From Clostridiales bacterium (GTDB lineage: Bacteria; Bacillota; Clostridia; Oscillospirales; Oscillospiraceae): DNA of 64,000 bases. The stretch's first letter is position 1; each line of letters starts with the position of its first letter. Position numbers and translations under genes: made by a program. This document shows positions 24,952 through 33,918 of the stretch, one piece after another. The notes under the pieces were generated by a model, which was given only the letters and a program-made list of their open reading frames with translations, was not told where the DNA came from and searched no databases. Location of the stretch: assembly GCA_019423635.1 (NCBI GenBank), contig JAHZBA010000011.1:1-64000 (forward strand), written 5' to 3'.

Positions 24952-26715
24952 ATGTCCATCATCGGGATTGATCTGGGAACCACCAACTCCCTGGCCTGCA
25001 TCTACCGCGGCGGCCGTGTGGAGCTGATCCCCAACGAGCTGGGAGAGTATAAAACCAGCAGTGCGGTCAGCGTGTTGGAGGACGGGAGCGTCCTGGTGGG
25101 CGCGGCGGCCAGGGAGCGGCTGATCTCCCATCCGGAGTCCACCGCCGCCGGCTTCAAGGTCTGGATGGGCACCGACCGCATCACCACCCTGGGGGAGCTC
25201 CGCTTCAAGCCGGAGGAGCTCTCCGCCCTGGTGCTCCGGCAGCTTTTGCAGGACGCCCAGCGCTATCTCGGCGAGCCGGTGGAGGAGGCCGTCATCAGCG
25301 TCCCCGCCTACTTCAACGACGACCAGCGCTGCGCCACCAAGCTGGCGGCCCAGCTGGCGGGGCTGACGGTGAAGCGGCTCATCAACGAGCCCTCCGCCGC
25401 CGCGCTGTGCCACCGGCACACCCTGGGCGGCGGCGACTGCCGGATGATGATTGTGGATTTCGGCGGCGGCACACTGGACGTGAGCATTGTGGACTGCTTT
25501 GAAAACATCATTGAAATCACTGCCATCGCCGGGGACAATCACCTGGGCGGCAACGACATCGACCAGGTGATTGTGGAGCACTTCTGCCGGGAGAACGGCC
25601 TCTCCCTGCCGTCGCTGCCCCCCGGGATGCGGGCCTCCCTCTTCCGGCAGGCGGAGACCGCCAAGATCGCCCTGTCCAGGGCGCCGGCGGCGATGATCTC
25701 CCTCCAGCAGGCGGGGCGGCAGTTCACCCTGCTGCTGACCCGGCAGCTGCTGCATCAGCTCTGTGAGCCCATCTTTCAGCGGGTCCGGAAGGTCATCACC
25801 CAGGCCGTGCGGGACCGGGACCGGGTGGGCCGGATCGACGACGTGGTGCTGGTGGGCGGCTCCGCCCAGCTGACGGTCCTGGGGGATTTTCTGGAGGAGC
25901 TCTTCGGCCGCAGGCCCGCGGTGGCGGCAAGCCCCGATGAGATCGTGGCCCTGGGGGTGGGGCTCTGCGCCGGCATCAAGGAGCGCTCGGAGGATTTGCA
26001 GGACCTGGTGATGACCGACGTGTGCCCCTTCTCTTTGGGGGTGGCCACCTACAACGACCTGCACGACAAAACGCCTCACATGGCCTTTCTCATTCAGCGC
26101 AGCAGTATGCTGCCCGCCAGCCGCCAGGAGACCTTTTACACCCTCCAGAGCAACCAGCAGGCCCTGCGGTTTGAGATCTACCAGGGGGAGGGCTATTTTG
26201 CCTCCGAAAACCTGAAGCTGGGGGAGCTGGAGGTCCAGGTCCCCCCGGGGACGGCCGGGGAGCAGTCCGCCGCCGTCACCTTCACCTATGACATCGACGG
26301 CATTCTCCACGTCAGTGCCCGCAGCAGCGGCGGGGACTACCGGGACCGGCTGATCCTCAACTCCCGGCTGCACCTGACGGAGGAGGAGCGGGCCCAGGCC
26401 CTGGAGCGGATCGCCCGGATTCGTCTGGCCGCCCAGGGGACCCAGCGGGAGCGCCTTTTGCTGGAGAAAGCCCTGAGCCTGTACCAGCAGGCCACAGGGC
26501 GGCTGCGGGAGGCCATCGCCCACCTGATCCGCCACTTCCAGGCCAATCTGGAGCAGGGGGACCGGATCTCCCGGGAGCGGATGTGCCGGCAGGTCCAGGA
26601 GCAGCTGGAGCAGTTCCAGCACTACCTGCAGTCCGATCCCTTTGCCGACGATTTCTGGACGGATTCGGAGACCGATCCCGACGAGGAAACAGACACGGAA
26701 ACAGACGAGGAGTGA
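24952..26715 (+). CDS. hscC: HscC-type Hsp70 chaperone
   Basis: 587 residues. ATPase domain: MSIIGIDLGTTNSLACIYRGG (phosphate 1), VPAYFNDDQRCATKLAAQLAG, INEPSAAALCH and MMIVDFGGGTLDVSIVD (phosphate 2), then DDVVLVGGSAQLTVLG (adenosine motif). The substrate-binding half is short (DVCPFSLGVATYNDLHDKTPHMAFLIQRSSMLPASRQ onward) and ends in an acidic Asp/Glu/Thr tail rather than an EEVD-like end. Shorter than DnaK (about 610-640) and matching the HscC group. ATG at 24952 after AGAAAGGAG. It is followed five bases later by a J-domain gene, its probable dedicated co-chaperone, as in E. coli hscC with djlB/djlC. Confidence 0.88.
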   Translation: MSIIGIDLGTTNSLACIYRGGRVELIPNELGEYKTSSAVSVLEDGSVLVGAAARERLISHPESTAAGFKVWMGTDRITTLGELRFKPEELSALVLRQLLQDAQRYLGEPVEEAVISVPAYFNDDQRCATKLAAQLAGLTVKRLINEPSAAALCHRHTLGGGDCRMMIVDFGGGTLDVSIVDCFENIIEITAIAGDNHLGGNDIDQVIVEHFCRENGLSLPSLPPGMRASLFRQAETAKIALSRAPAAMISLQQAGRQFTLLLTRQLLHQLCEPIFQRVRKVITQAVRDRDRVGRIDDVVLVGGSAQLTVLGDFLEELFGRRPAVAASPDEIVALGVGLCAGIKERSEDLQDLVMTDVCPFSLGVATYNDLHDKTPHMAFLIQRSSMLPASRQETFYTLQSNQQALRFEIYQGEGYFASENLKLGELEVQVPPGTAGEQSAAVTFTYDIDGILHVSARSSGGDYRDRLILNSRLHLTEEERAQALERIARIRLAAQGTQRERLLLEKALSLYQQATGRLREAIAHLIRHFQANLEQGDRISRERMCRQVQEQLEQFQHYLQSDPFADDFWTDSETDPDEETDTETDEE

Positions 26716-26719
26716 GCCG

Positions 26720-29700
26720 ATGGAATCCATGTGGAGTCTTTTGGGTCTGGAGCCTACCCAGGACATCTCCGCCATCAAGCGCGCCTACGCCAGCCAGACC
26801 CGGATCTACCACCCCGAGGAAAACCCGGAGATGTTTCTCCAGCTGCGAAGCGCCTATCAGACGGCCCTGGCCTACGCCGAGGGCCGGGCGCCGGAGGTGC
26901 GGGGAGCACCTCCGCCGACGCGGGAGGACCCCTCCGGCGTCGGCGAGCCCCTGGGCTGGCTCCTCCCCGACGAGGCGCCGGAGCACAGCCCCAATCCCTG
27001 CCGGGATCACCCGGCTGCCCGGCAGTTTCTGGAGCTCTACACCGGAGCGCAGAGGAAGAACCCCAAAGCCTGGCTGGACTACTTCACCTCCTCCGCCTTT
27101 CTGGAGGTCACCTGGAGCCCCCAGTTCACCGCCCTGCTGCTGGAGCATATCCGCCGCCTGGAGCAGGACTGCCCGCCCACCCTGGAATTTCTGACCTGGC
27201 TGTATGTGGCCTACCAGTTCACCGCCACCAAGCGCGTCGTCATGGACATCGCCTCCGGAACAGAGCGGACGGAAATCCAGTTCCAGCTGTATGAGGGAGC
27301 CAATTTTGACGGGATCGACTCCATCCTGCGGATCGCCGCCAAGGGGCCCATCCCCAAGCGGCTGTCCGGCAATGCGCTGGCCATTTTGAACAGCTTCTCC
27401 GAATACCACCACCTGGTCAAGCTGGCGGAGCGGGGAATCTGGGATGAGCAGGCCACGGGAGAGTACAGCCACATCGTGGGCCGCTATGTCATGGCCTACA
27501 TCTCCGAAAAATGCGAGCACCGGGGCAGTGTGGACGTGGAGCGCCACCCTGCCGGCCTCCGGGTGTTCACCCACTTCTTTGAAGAACAGACCCTGCCGGA
27601 GGAGCTCTACCGCATCCTCTGGCAGCGGCTGGACCTGAAAAACGCCCTGATGGGCCGGGCCAGGGTCCTCTATGGCCGCCTGCGGGAGATCGTGCTGGAG
27701 CGGGCGCCGGAAATCGCCGGCGAGGCGGCGGAGAACTTCCGGGAGCTGAATCGGGCCCACATGGACTACTCCGTCCAGCGCTGCGGCGACCTGGAACAGG
27801 AGCGGCAGCGGGCCGACGACTTCTTCGCCCGGGAGGATCTCCAGCGGGCACTGCGCAGCCGCCGCTTTGTGGAGGAGAACATCCTGCGCACCTGGACTGC
27901 CGACTGGGTCCATGAGGACTTCCTGCGGCGGATTCTCTCCTTCTACCGGAGCAACCCCGACGCGCCCTGTGCCGCCCAGGCCGCCGCCCGGGCGGAGCAG
28001 TCCCTGCGTCTCCAGGCCCTCCGGCGCCGGACCCGGGAGGACGAGGACGCCCCCCTGCCGGACCAGCCGAACCTCGCCTGCCGGCCCTTCTTCCGCCACT
28101 GGCTCAACACCTCCCTTTACGCCGCCCGGAACCCGGAGACCGGCCGGCCCCTTCCGGAGTACCTGGAACAGGAGCTGCCGTATCTGCCGGAGTGGAGCCG
28201 GCGGTTCCTGGGCGCCGGCGAGGGGATTCCCCGCCCCCGGTGCCTGTCCTTCCCCTTCGAGGGCCATGAGGCGGAGATCCGCTTCCACCTGCGCTATACG
28301 GAGATCGCTCTGGACGGACAGCCCGTCCGCCGGCCCTGCCTGCCGTGGCCCCGGCTGAGCGCTCTTACAGATGTCAATCGGTTCTTCTTCCTGCTGCCCA
28401 TCTCCCTGGCCACCTACGACCAGTACGCCGCCGTGAGGGCGGAGCTTTTGCAGCGCCTTGGGACCACCGCCGCGCCGGAGGAGGCCCGGGAGGACATCGC
28501 CTCCTTCCTGGCGGGCTATGTCTGCCGCCTCCCCCTTCCGGAGCCCGGCGGCAGGGCCCTGCCGGCGGAGGACGTCCTGCCCATGGAGTGGTTTATGGAG
28601 GACGCGGAGCAGCTGTACGGCTGCAGCTGGCTGGCGCCGGATCAGACGCTGCTGTTCTTTGAGCAGACGCCCTCCGGCCGCCGCCCGGTCCGGGAGGGCA
28701 TCTATGAGCAGATCCCCACCCCGGAGGCCGCCGACCAGCTGGCCGGCCACCTGCTGGAGGAGGCCGTCTCCCCCTCCGGGATTCCCCTCCGGCTTCTGAC
28801 CTGCCTGCCGGAGCTGGTCTGTGCGGACCCGAGCACCCCCGGTGCCGCGCCGCAGGAGCTGTCCGGCGAGGCGGTCTCCCCGGAGGCGCTGGAGCGCCTG
28901 CTGACCCGCTTTTCCGAGGGCCTTCTCCGGCGGCTGGAGTTCTCCTGGAGCACCACGCTTCCCAACACGGAGCAGCAGAGCTATCCTCCCCAGCGTTCCC
29001 TGGTCTTTTTGAAGGAGCCGGCGGGCTACGCCTGTCTCTACTTTGACGACCGGCGGGCCCAGTCCTTTGCCCTGATTCTGCAGCCGGACCTCTACTGGAA
29101 GGAGGCAGACAGCGATCTTGTCCCCTTCCGTCTGGACCGGCTCTCCCGCCACAACCTCCACCGCAGCTTCTCCGCCATCCGGCGGCAGCTGGACACCATC
29201 TTCCGGCAGGTCAGCCAGCCCGGCGCCATCGATCTGCACGCCGGCCGCATCTGGAGCTATGCCGTCAATGTCGGCCACGGCCGCCACAAGTACAACCTGG
29301 ACAAGCAGCTTCTGGGGGGCTTTCCCCCGTCCCGGGCCTGCAACCGCCCGGACGCCGGCTTCTACCTCTCCGCCTACCCGGACCTCGCCGTCTACACGGA
29401 TGAGCAGGGAAACAGCGAGACGCTGCAGCTGGGCGAGCTGAATCGGGACCATTTACAGCATATCCTGCTGCGGGCCATGCAGGGCGCGCTGCAAAAGCTC
29501 CATCTGATCTGGGGCACGGAGCCGGAACAGCAGACCCATCTGGTCCTCCTGCAGGACCAGGGACGGTTCCTCCTGGCCCTCCTTCGGGACCGGCAGCGTC
29601 TGGCGGAGTTCCGTGTGGCCGATGAGCGCGCCTATTTGGACGCGGAAGGTGCTAAATACCCCAGGGGGGTATTCCTCGGTCGGAGCACGCCCGCCTATCT

Positions 29701-29866
29701 GATTTTCCGCGATTCCGCCTCTTTGCGCAACCCTCTGGAGCTGATTCTGGCCAAAATGGACCATCTGGAGCTCCTGACGGAAGCTTTCGGGGCCTTTGCG
29801 CCGGAGCGTCCGGGCTCGCAGCGCCCCTACGAGGTTCTTCGGGGGGAACTGGTGGGGGATCTGTAG
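26720..29866 (+). CDS. Very large J-domain protein, partner of HscC
   Basis: 1048 residues. A short N-terminal J domain (MESMWSLLGLEPTQDISAIKRAYASQTRIYHPEENPEMFLQLRSAYQTALAYA) is recognisable, but the invariant HPD triad that stimulates Hsp70 ATPase is HPE here (YHPEENPE). The remaining ~980 residues are soluble, rich in Leu/Arg/Glu, without signal peptide or membrane segments, and match nothing I know. Conserved-looking stretches include YMAYISEKCEHRGSVDVERHPAG and AVNVGHGRHKYNLDKQLLGGFPPSRACNRPDAGFYLSAYPDLAVYTDEQGN. The pairing with hscC predicts a substrate-delivery role. Confidence 0.8.
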   Translation: MESMWSLLGLEPTQDISAIKRAYASQTRIYHPEENPEMFLQLRSAYQTALAYAEGRAPEVRGAPPPTREDPSGVGEPLGWLLPDEAPEHSPNPCRDHPAARQFLELYTGAQRKNPKAWLDYFTSSAFLEVTWSPQFTALLLEHIRRLEQDCPPTLEFLTWLYVAYQFTATKRVVMDIASGTERTEIQFQLYEGANFDGIDSILRIAAKGPIPKRLSGNALAILNSFSEYHHLVKLAERGIWDEQATGEYSHIVGRYVMAYISEKCEHRGSVDVERHPAGLRVFTHFFEEQTLPEELYRILWQRLDLKNALMGRARVLYGRLREIVLERAPEIAGEAAENFRELNRAHMDYSVQRCGDLEQERQRADDFFAREDLQRALRSRRFVEENILRTWTADWVHEDFLRRILSFYRSNPDAPCAAQAAARAEQSLRLQALRRRTREDEDAPLPDQPNLACRPFFRHWLNTSLYAARNPETGRPLPEYLEQELPYLPEWSRRFLGAGEGIPRPRCLSFPFEGHEAEIRFHLRYTEIALDGQPVRRPCLPWPRLSALTDVNRFFFLLPISLATYDQYAAVRAELLQRLGTTAAPEEAREDIASFLAGYVCRLPLPEPGGRALPAEDVLPMEWFMEDAEQLYGCSWLAPDQTLLFFEQTPSGRRPVREGIYEQIPTPEAADQLAGHLLEEAVSPSGIPLRLLTCLPELVCADPSTPGAAPQELSGEAVSPEALERLLTRFSEGLLRRLEFSWSTTLPNTEQQSYPPQRSLVFLKEPAGYACLYFDDRRAQSFALILQPDLYWKEADSDLVPFRLDRLSRHNLHRSFSAIRRQLDTIFRQVSQPGAIDLHAGRIWSYAVNVGHGRHKYNLDKQLLGGFPPSRACNRPDAGFYLSAYPDLAVYTDEQGNSETLQLGELNRDHLQHILLRAMQGALQKLHLIWGTEPEQQTHLVLLQDQGRFLLALLRDRQRLAEFRVADERAYLDAEGAKYPRGVFLGRSTPAYLIFRDSASLRNPLELILAKMDHLELLTEAFGAFAPERPGSQRPYEVLRGELVGDL

Positions 29867-29910
29867 GGATTTTACCGGAAGTTCCGGGGAATTCCCGGTA
29901 AAATGTTTGA

Positions 29911-29967
29911 AAAACATCCCCTTCGGCAGAGGGAGACGCCGTGCTCCTCTGCCGGAGGGGATGTTTT
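29911..29967. terminator. Bidirectional terminator after the J-domain gene
   Basis: Long hairpin AAAACATCCCC.TCGGCAGAGG ... CCTCTGCCGG.GGGGATGTTTTT; A-run and T-run let it serve the converging tepA-like gene too. Confidence 0.85.
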
Positions 29968-29973
29968 TGCCCT

Positions 29974-30669
29974 TTATGTCGCCTCCCGGATCTGCCGGTA
30001 CAGGCACTGGAGTCCGTCGGAAAGGCCGCCCACCTGGTCGATCAGCCCCAGGCCCACTGCCTCCTCCCCGTAGATCACACTGCCCACGTCGGCGGCCATG
30101 TCCTCCTTCTGGAGCATGAGGGACTGGAACTTCTCGGCGGAGATGTGGCTGTGGCCGGCGACAAAGGCCACGATCCGCTCCTGGAGCCGCTGGAAATAGC
30201 TGTAGGTCTGGGGCGCGGCGATGACGGTGCCGCTCATGCGGACGGGGTGGATGGTCATGGCGGCGGAGGGCACGGCAAAGCTGTGTCTGGCCGCCACCGC
30301 CAGGGGCACGCCGATGGAGTGGCTGCCGCCCAGAACGATGGAGACGGTGGGCTTTTTCATGCTGGCGATCAGCTCCGCAATGGCCAGGCCCGCCTCCACG
30401 TCGCCGCCCACGGTGTTCAGCAAAAACAGCACTCCCTGCACCTCCTCGGACTCCTCCAGCTTGGCCAGCAGCGGCAGCACATGCTCGTACTTGGTGGTCT
30501 TGGCGGAGCCGGCGGCGGTGGAGTGGCCCTCAATCTGGCCGATGATGGTCAGGCAGTAGATGTTGCCGCAGGGGGTGCGGGTCATGGCGGAGCCAAAATC
30601 CAGGATAGACTGGGCGGTGCCGCTGTCCTTTTCCTTTCCGGGCTCTGTGTCTTTTGTGGGTTCGGTCAT
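29974..30669 (-). CDS. ClpP-like serine protease (TepA family)
   Basis: 231 residues, ClpP/crotonase fold. After a charged, presumably disordered N-terminus (MTEPTKDTEPGKEKDSG) come NIYCLTIIGQIEGHSTAAG, VQGVLFLLNTVGGDVEAGLAIAELI (oxyanion-hole Gly-Gly), LGGSHSIGVPLA (candidate nucleophile Ser), and AAMTIHPVRMSG (candidate His). This is the layout of Bacillus TepA, a cytosolic ClpP-like protein linked to protein export or spore-related proteolysis. Start at the ATG with GAGGG upstream. Single-gene unit facing the J-domain gene. Confidence 0.85.
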   Translation of the reverse strand: MTEPTKDTEPGKEKDSGTAQSILDFGSAMTRTPCGNIYCLTIIGQIEGHSTAAGSAKTTKYEHVLPLLAKLEESEEVQGVLFLLNTVGGDVEAGLAIAELIASMKKPTVSIVLGGSHSIGVPLAVAARHSFAVPSAAMTIHPVRMSGTVIAAPQTYSYFQRLQERIVAFVAGHSHISAEKFQSLMLQKEDMAADVGSVIYGEEAVGLGLIDQVGGLSDGLQCLYRQIREAT

Positions 30670-30745
30670 AAAATCCCTCGCTTTCTCCCGTAGCATTTGC
30701 GGTTTTGCGGAAAATACACGGGTTTTCTTTTGAGACGCGGTGTGC

Positions 30746-30751
30746 TATACT
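30746..30751 (+). promoter_or_regulatory. Extended -10 promoter before the zinc-ribbon/proB genes
   Basis: TGCTATACT is an extended -10 (TATACT 30746-30751); the -35 17 bp upstream is poor. No gene between 30670 and 30908. Confidence 0.45.
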
Positions 30752-30908
30752 GGTTCCACTGCGGCCAAGACGCCGGAGGGGCGCGGCCCGCCGCCGGGAA
30801 AAAGCGGCCTGACCCCCTTCCCTCTTCTGCCGCTTTGTGAAAGCCCCTATTGGACTTCGTGTTCCCGCAGGATAAATCAGCGGATAACAGTAGAGAAGGA
30901 GCATCCCG

Positions 30909-31127
30909 ATGATGAGAAAATGTATCCGGTGCGATTCGGAAATGCTGGAAGGATTGGATATCAGAGATCCCATGCACTGTTCCGTGTTAAGAGTGACCAG
31001 GCCGGAAACGTCAGGGATGCTGCCCAGGAACTACTTTGGAGACGTGAAAGCCGCGGTTTGCCCTCAATGCGGATATCTAGAAACCTATCTGTCACGTTTG
31101 GATAAAATTCAGCGGTATAAACAATAG
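30909..31127 (+). CDS. Small zinc-ribbon protein
   Basis: 72 residues: KCIRCDSEMLEG at the start and AAVCPQCGYLETYL near the end give two CxxC pairs, as in small zinc-ribbon nucleic-acid-binding-type proteins found across Clostridia. RBS GAGAAGGAGCATCCCG precedes ATG-ATG at 30909/30912. It is likely transcribed ahead of proB but the relation may be fortuitous. Function unknown. Confidence 0.75.
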   Translation: MMRKCIRCDSEMLEGLDIRDPMHCSVLRVTRPETSGMLPRNYFGDVKAAVCPQCGYLETYLSRLDKIQRYKQ

Positions 31128-31229
31128 ACATAAGTGATATCCCTGCCCCCGGAAACACAAAAGCGAATTGGGCTTTGTGAAAAAGGCGGGCGGAGACTTT
31201 TGACTACTCTTTTACTGGAGGGCTTTTCC

Positions 31230-32036
31230 GTGAAACAGCGCATCGTCGTCAAGGTTGGTACCTCAACCCTCACCCATGACTCCGGCAGCCTGGACCTTCG
31301 GAGCATGGACCATCTGGCCCGCACCCTCTCCGATCTCCGGGGCCTGGGCCGGGAGATCATTCTGGTCTCCTCCGGCGCCATCGCCGTGGGAACCGCCCGG
31401 CTGGGGCTCCCGGAGCGCCCAAAGGAACTGCGGATGAAGCAGGCCGCGGCGGCGGTGGGCCAGTGCCAGATGATGCACATCTACGACAAGCTCTTCTCCG
31501 AGTACAGCCAGTCCGTGGCCCAGATCCTGCTGACCGGGGACGACGTGGAGGACCCCGAGCGGGCGGAGCACCTGCGGGGCACCTTCTCCGCCCTGCTGTC
31601 CATGGGCGTCATTCCGGTGGTGAATGAGAACGACTCCGTGTCCTCCGCCGAGATTGAGACCGGGCACCACAAGATTCTGGGCGACAACGACACCCTCTCC
31701 GCCATGGTGGCGGAGCTGTGCCAGGCGGACCTGCTGGTGCTCCTCAGCGACATCGACGGCCTCTATGACGCCGATCCCCGGACCCACCCCGACGCCAAGC
31801 TCCTCCACCAGGTGACGGCGCTGACGCCGGAGATCCTGGAGATGGCCGGCGGCGCGGGCTCCTGGCGGGGCACCGGCGGCATGGCCACCAAGCTCTCCGC
31901 CGCCCGGATCGCCATGGAGGCCGGGTGCGATATGGTCATCACCAACGGGGCCCGGATCGGGGAGCTCTACGGCATTGTAGAAGGGGAGCGGATCGGAACA
32001 CGGTTCCTCGCTCCCGGAGGAAGGGGCACACCATGA
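31230..32036 (+). CDS. proB: Glutamate 5-kinase
   Basis: 268 residues: KQRIVVKVGTSTLTHDSGSLDL (amino-acid-kinase P-loop), IILVSSGAIAVGTARLGL, MGVIPVVNENDSVSS, LGDNDTLSAMVAELCQADLLVLLSDIDGLYDADPR and SWRGTGGMATKLSAARIAMEAG. It phosphorylates glutamate for proline synthesis. There is no C-terminal PUA domain (long forms are about 370 residues), which is a known short form. GTG start at 31230 with GGAGGG seven bases upstream. Its stop overlaps the start of the acetyltransferase gene (ATGA). Confidence 0.93.
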   Translation: MKQRIVVKVGTSTLTHDSGSLDLRSMDHLARTLSDLRGLGREIILVSSGAIAVGTARLGLPERPKELRMKQAAAAVGQCQMMHIYDKLFSEYSQSVAQILLTGDDVEDPERAEHLRGTFSALLSMGVIPVVNENDSVSSAEIETGHHKILGDNDTLSAMVAELCQADLLVLLSDIDGLYDADPRTHPDAKLLHQVTALTPEILEMAGGAGSWRGTGGMATKLSAARIAMEAGCDMVITNGARIGELYGIVEGERIGTRFLAPGGRGTP

Positions 32037-32629
32037 CGGAGCGGGAGAAGATGCTGGCGGGTCTCCTCTATGACTGCGGGGACCCGGAGCTCCTGGACCT
32101 GTGGCACAGGGCCAAGGATCTGGTTCGGGACTACAACCGGGCGGACTCCGCGGACCTCCGGGAGAAGGACCGCATCCTGAGCGAGCTGCTGGGGGGACGG
32201 GGGAAAAACGTGTGGATCACGCCGCCGTTCTATGTGGACTATGGCTGCAACATCTACCTGGGGGACCACTGCGAGATCAACATGAACTGCGTCTTTCTGG
32301 ACGACAACCGGATCACCATCGGGCGCAACGCCCTGATCGCCCCCTGCGTACAGATCTACACCGCCTTTCACCCCGCCCATCCCATGGACCGCTTCGGAGA
32401 GCCCAGGGAGGACGGCTCCTTCGCCTTCTGCAAAACCCTGACGGCTCCGGTGACCATCGGGGACAACGTGTGGATCGGCGGAGGCGCTGTCATCCTGCCC
32501 GGCGTGGAGATCGGGGACAACGTGGTGATCGGCGCGGGGAGCGTCGTCACCGGGGACATCCCCAGCGACACCATCGCCCTGGGAAATCCCTGCCGGCCGG
32601 TGCGGGAGAACCGCCCGGCCCAGTCATAG
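32033..32629 (+). CDS. Sugar O-acetyltransferase (maltose/galactoside type)
   Basis: 198 residues. N-terminal Mac helix region (MTEREKMLAGLLYDCGDPELLDLWHRAKDLVRDYN) followed by a left-handed beta-helix of hexapeptide repeats: VDYGCNIYLGDHCEINMNCVFLDDNRITIG, then IYTAFHPAHPMDR (catalytic His) and VTIGDNVWIGGGAVILPGVEIGDNVVIGAGSVVT. It transfers acetyl from acetyl-CoA to a sugar. It overlaps proB and precedes proA by 14 bases, an unusual insertion within the proline operon; a metabolic link is not evident. Confidence 0.92.
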   Translation: MTEREKMLAGLLYDCGDPELLDLWHRAKDLVRDYNRADSADLREKDRILSELLGGRGKNVWITPPFYVDYGCNIYLGDHCEINMNCVFLDDNRITIGRNALIAPCVQIYTAFHPAHPMDRFGEPREDGSFAFCKTLTAPVTIGDNVWIGGGAVILPGVEIGDNVVIGAGSVVTGDIPSDTIALGNPCRPVRENRPAQS

Positions 32630-32643
32630 AAGGAGGCTTGCTT

Positions 32644-33885
32644 ATGACCACATTACAGCAGCAGGGGGCGGCGGCAAGGGCCGCGTCCTATGCCCTGGCC
32701 ACCGCCGGGACGGCGAAAAAAAATCAGGCCCTGGAGGCCATCGCGCGGATTTTGACGCAGCGGCAGGACCAGTGGCTCTCCGCCAACGCCGCAGACATAG
32801 CCGCCGCCAAGGATGCCGGCATGGCCCCCGCCATGCTGGACCGGCTGACCCTGACCCCGGAGCGGATCGCCGGGATCGTGGAGGGCGTGCATCAGGTGAT
32901 CGCCCTGCCGGACCCCATCGGAACGGCGGACAAAACCGAGACCCGGCCCAACGGCCTCATCATCAGCCGGCGGCGGGTGCCCCTGGGGGTCATCGCCATC
33001 ATCTTTGAGGCCCGGCCCAACGTCACCGTGGACGCGGCGGCGCTGTGCCTGAAATCCGGCAACGCCTGCATCCTCCGGGGCGGCAAGGAGGCCATCCGCT
33101 CCAACCGCTGCGCCGCCGCCCTCATGCGGGAGGCCCTTACTTCTACGGGTCTGTCTGAGGACTGCGTGTCCCTGGTGCAGGACACCGACCGGAAGACCGC
33201 CAAGGAGCTCATGCACTTAGACAAGTATGTAGATGTCCTGATTCCCCGGGGCGGAGCGGGGCTGATCCGGGCGGTCGCCCGGGAGGCCAGTGTCCCTGTC
33301 ATCCGCACGGGAGAAGGGGTCTGCCATATCTACGTCGATGTAGAAGCGGATCTGGACATGGCGGCGCGGGTCCTGCAGAACGCCAAGTGCTCCCGGCCCT
33401 CCGTGTGCAACGCCGTGGAGTGCGTGCTGGTCCACCGGGAGATTGCGGCGGCCTTCTGGGCCAGGGCCCTTCCCCTTCTGGAGCAGGTGGAGCTGCGGGC
33501 AGATCCGGAGGCTCTGGCGCTTCTGGGTCCCCAGGCGGTTCCGGCCCGGGAGGAGGACTGGGACGCGGAATACGACGACTATATTCTGGCGGTCCGGACG
33601 GTAGGCGGTCTGGAGGAGGCCATTCAGTTCATCAACCAGCACGGCACCCAGCACTCTGAGAGCATCCTGACCACCAACTACTTCAAGGCCCAGCGGTTTT
33701 TGGACGCCGTGGACGCGGCGGCGGTGTACGTCAACGCCTCCACCCGGTTCACCGACGGCGGGGAGTTCGGCCTGGGGGCGGAGATCGGCATCTCCACCCA
33801 GAAGATGCACGCCCGGGGGCCCATGGGGCTGGAGGAGCTGACCAGCTGCAAGTATGTGATTTACGGCGAGGGACAGGTGCGGTAA
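32644..33885 (+). CDS. proA: Gamma-glutamyl phosphate reductase
   Basis: 413 residues, aldehyde-dehydrogenase superfamily: RRRVPLGVIAIIFEARPNVTVDAAALCLKSGNACILRGGKEAIRSN, LMHLDKYVDVLIPRGGAGLIRAV, LQNAKCSRPSVCNAVECVLVH with the catalytic Cys in NAKCSRP, and HSESILTTNYFKAQRFLDAVDAAAVYVNASTRFTDGGEFGLGAEIGIS. It reduces glutamyl-5-phosphate to the semialdehyde. ATG at 32644 after GAAGGAGG. Full length for the family. Confidence 0.97.
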   Translation: MTTLQQQGAAARAASYALATAGTAKKNQALEAIARILTQRQDQWLSANAADIAAAKDAGMAPAMLDRLTLTPERIAGIVEGVHQVIALPDPIGTADKTETRPNGLIISRRRVPLGVIAIIFEARPNVTVDAAALCLKSGNACILRGGKEAIRSNRCAAALMREALTSTGLSEDCVSLVQDTDRKTAKELMHLDKYVDVLIPRGGAGLIRAVAREASVPVIRTGEGVCHIYVDVEADLDMAARVLQNAKCSRPSVCNAVECVLVHREIAAAFWARALPLLEQVELRADPEALALLGPQAVPAREEDWDAEYDDYILAVRTVGGLEEAIQFINQHGTQHSESILTTNYFKAQRFLDAVDAAAVYVNASTRFTDGGEFGLGAEIGISTQKMHARGPMGLEELTSCKYVIYGEGQVR

Positions 33886-33918
33886 AGGGCCGCGATGCCT
33901 GAAAAGAGGAGGTCTTCT

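Noticed and set aside
26357..29452. 1031-residue open frame on the minus strand
   Set aside because: Antisense to the J-domain protein gene; same GC artefact. The neighbouring 782-residue minus frame at 24430-26778 is antisense to hscC.
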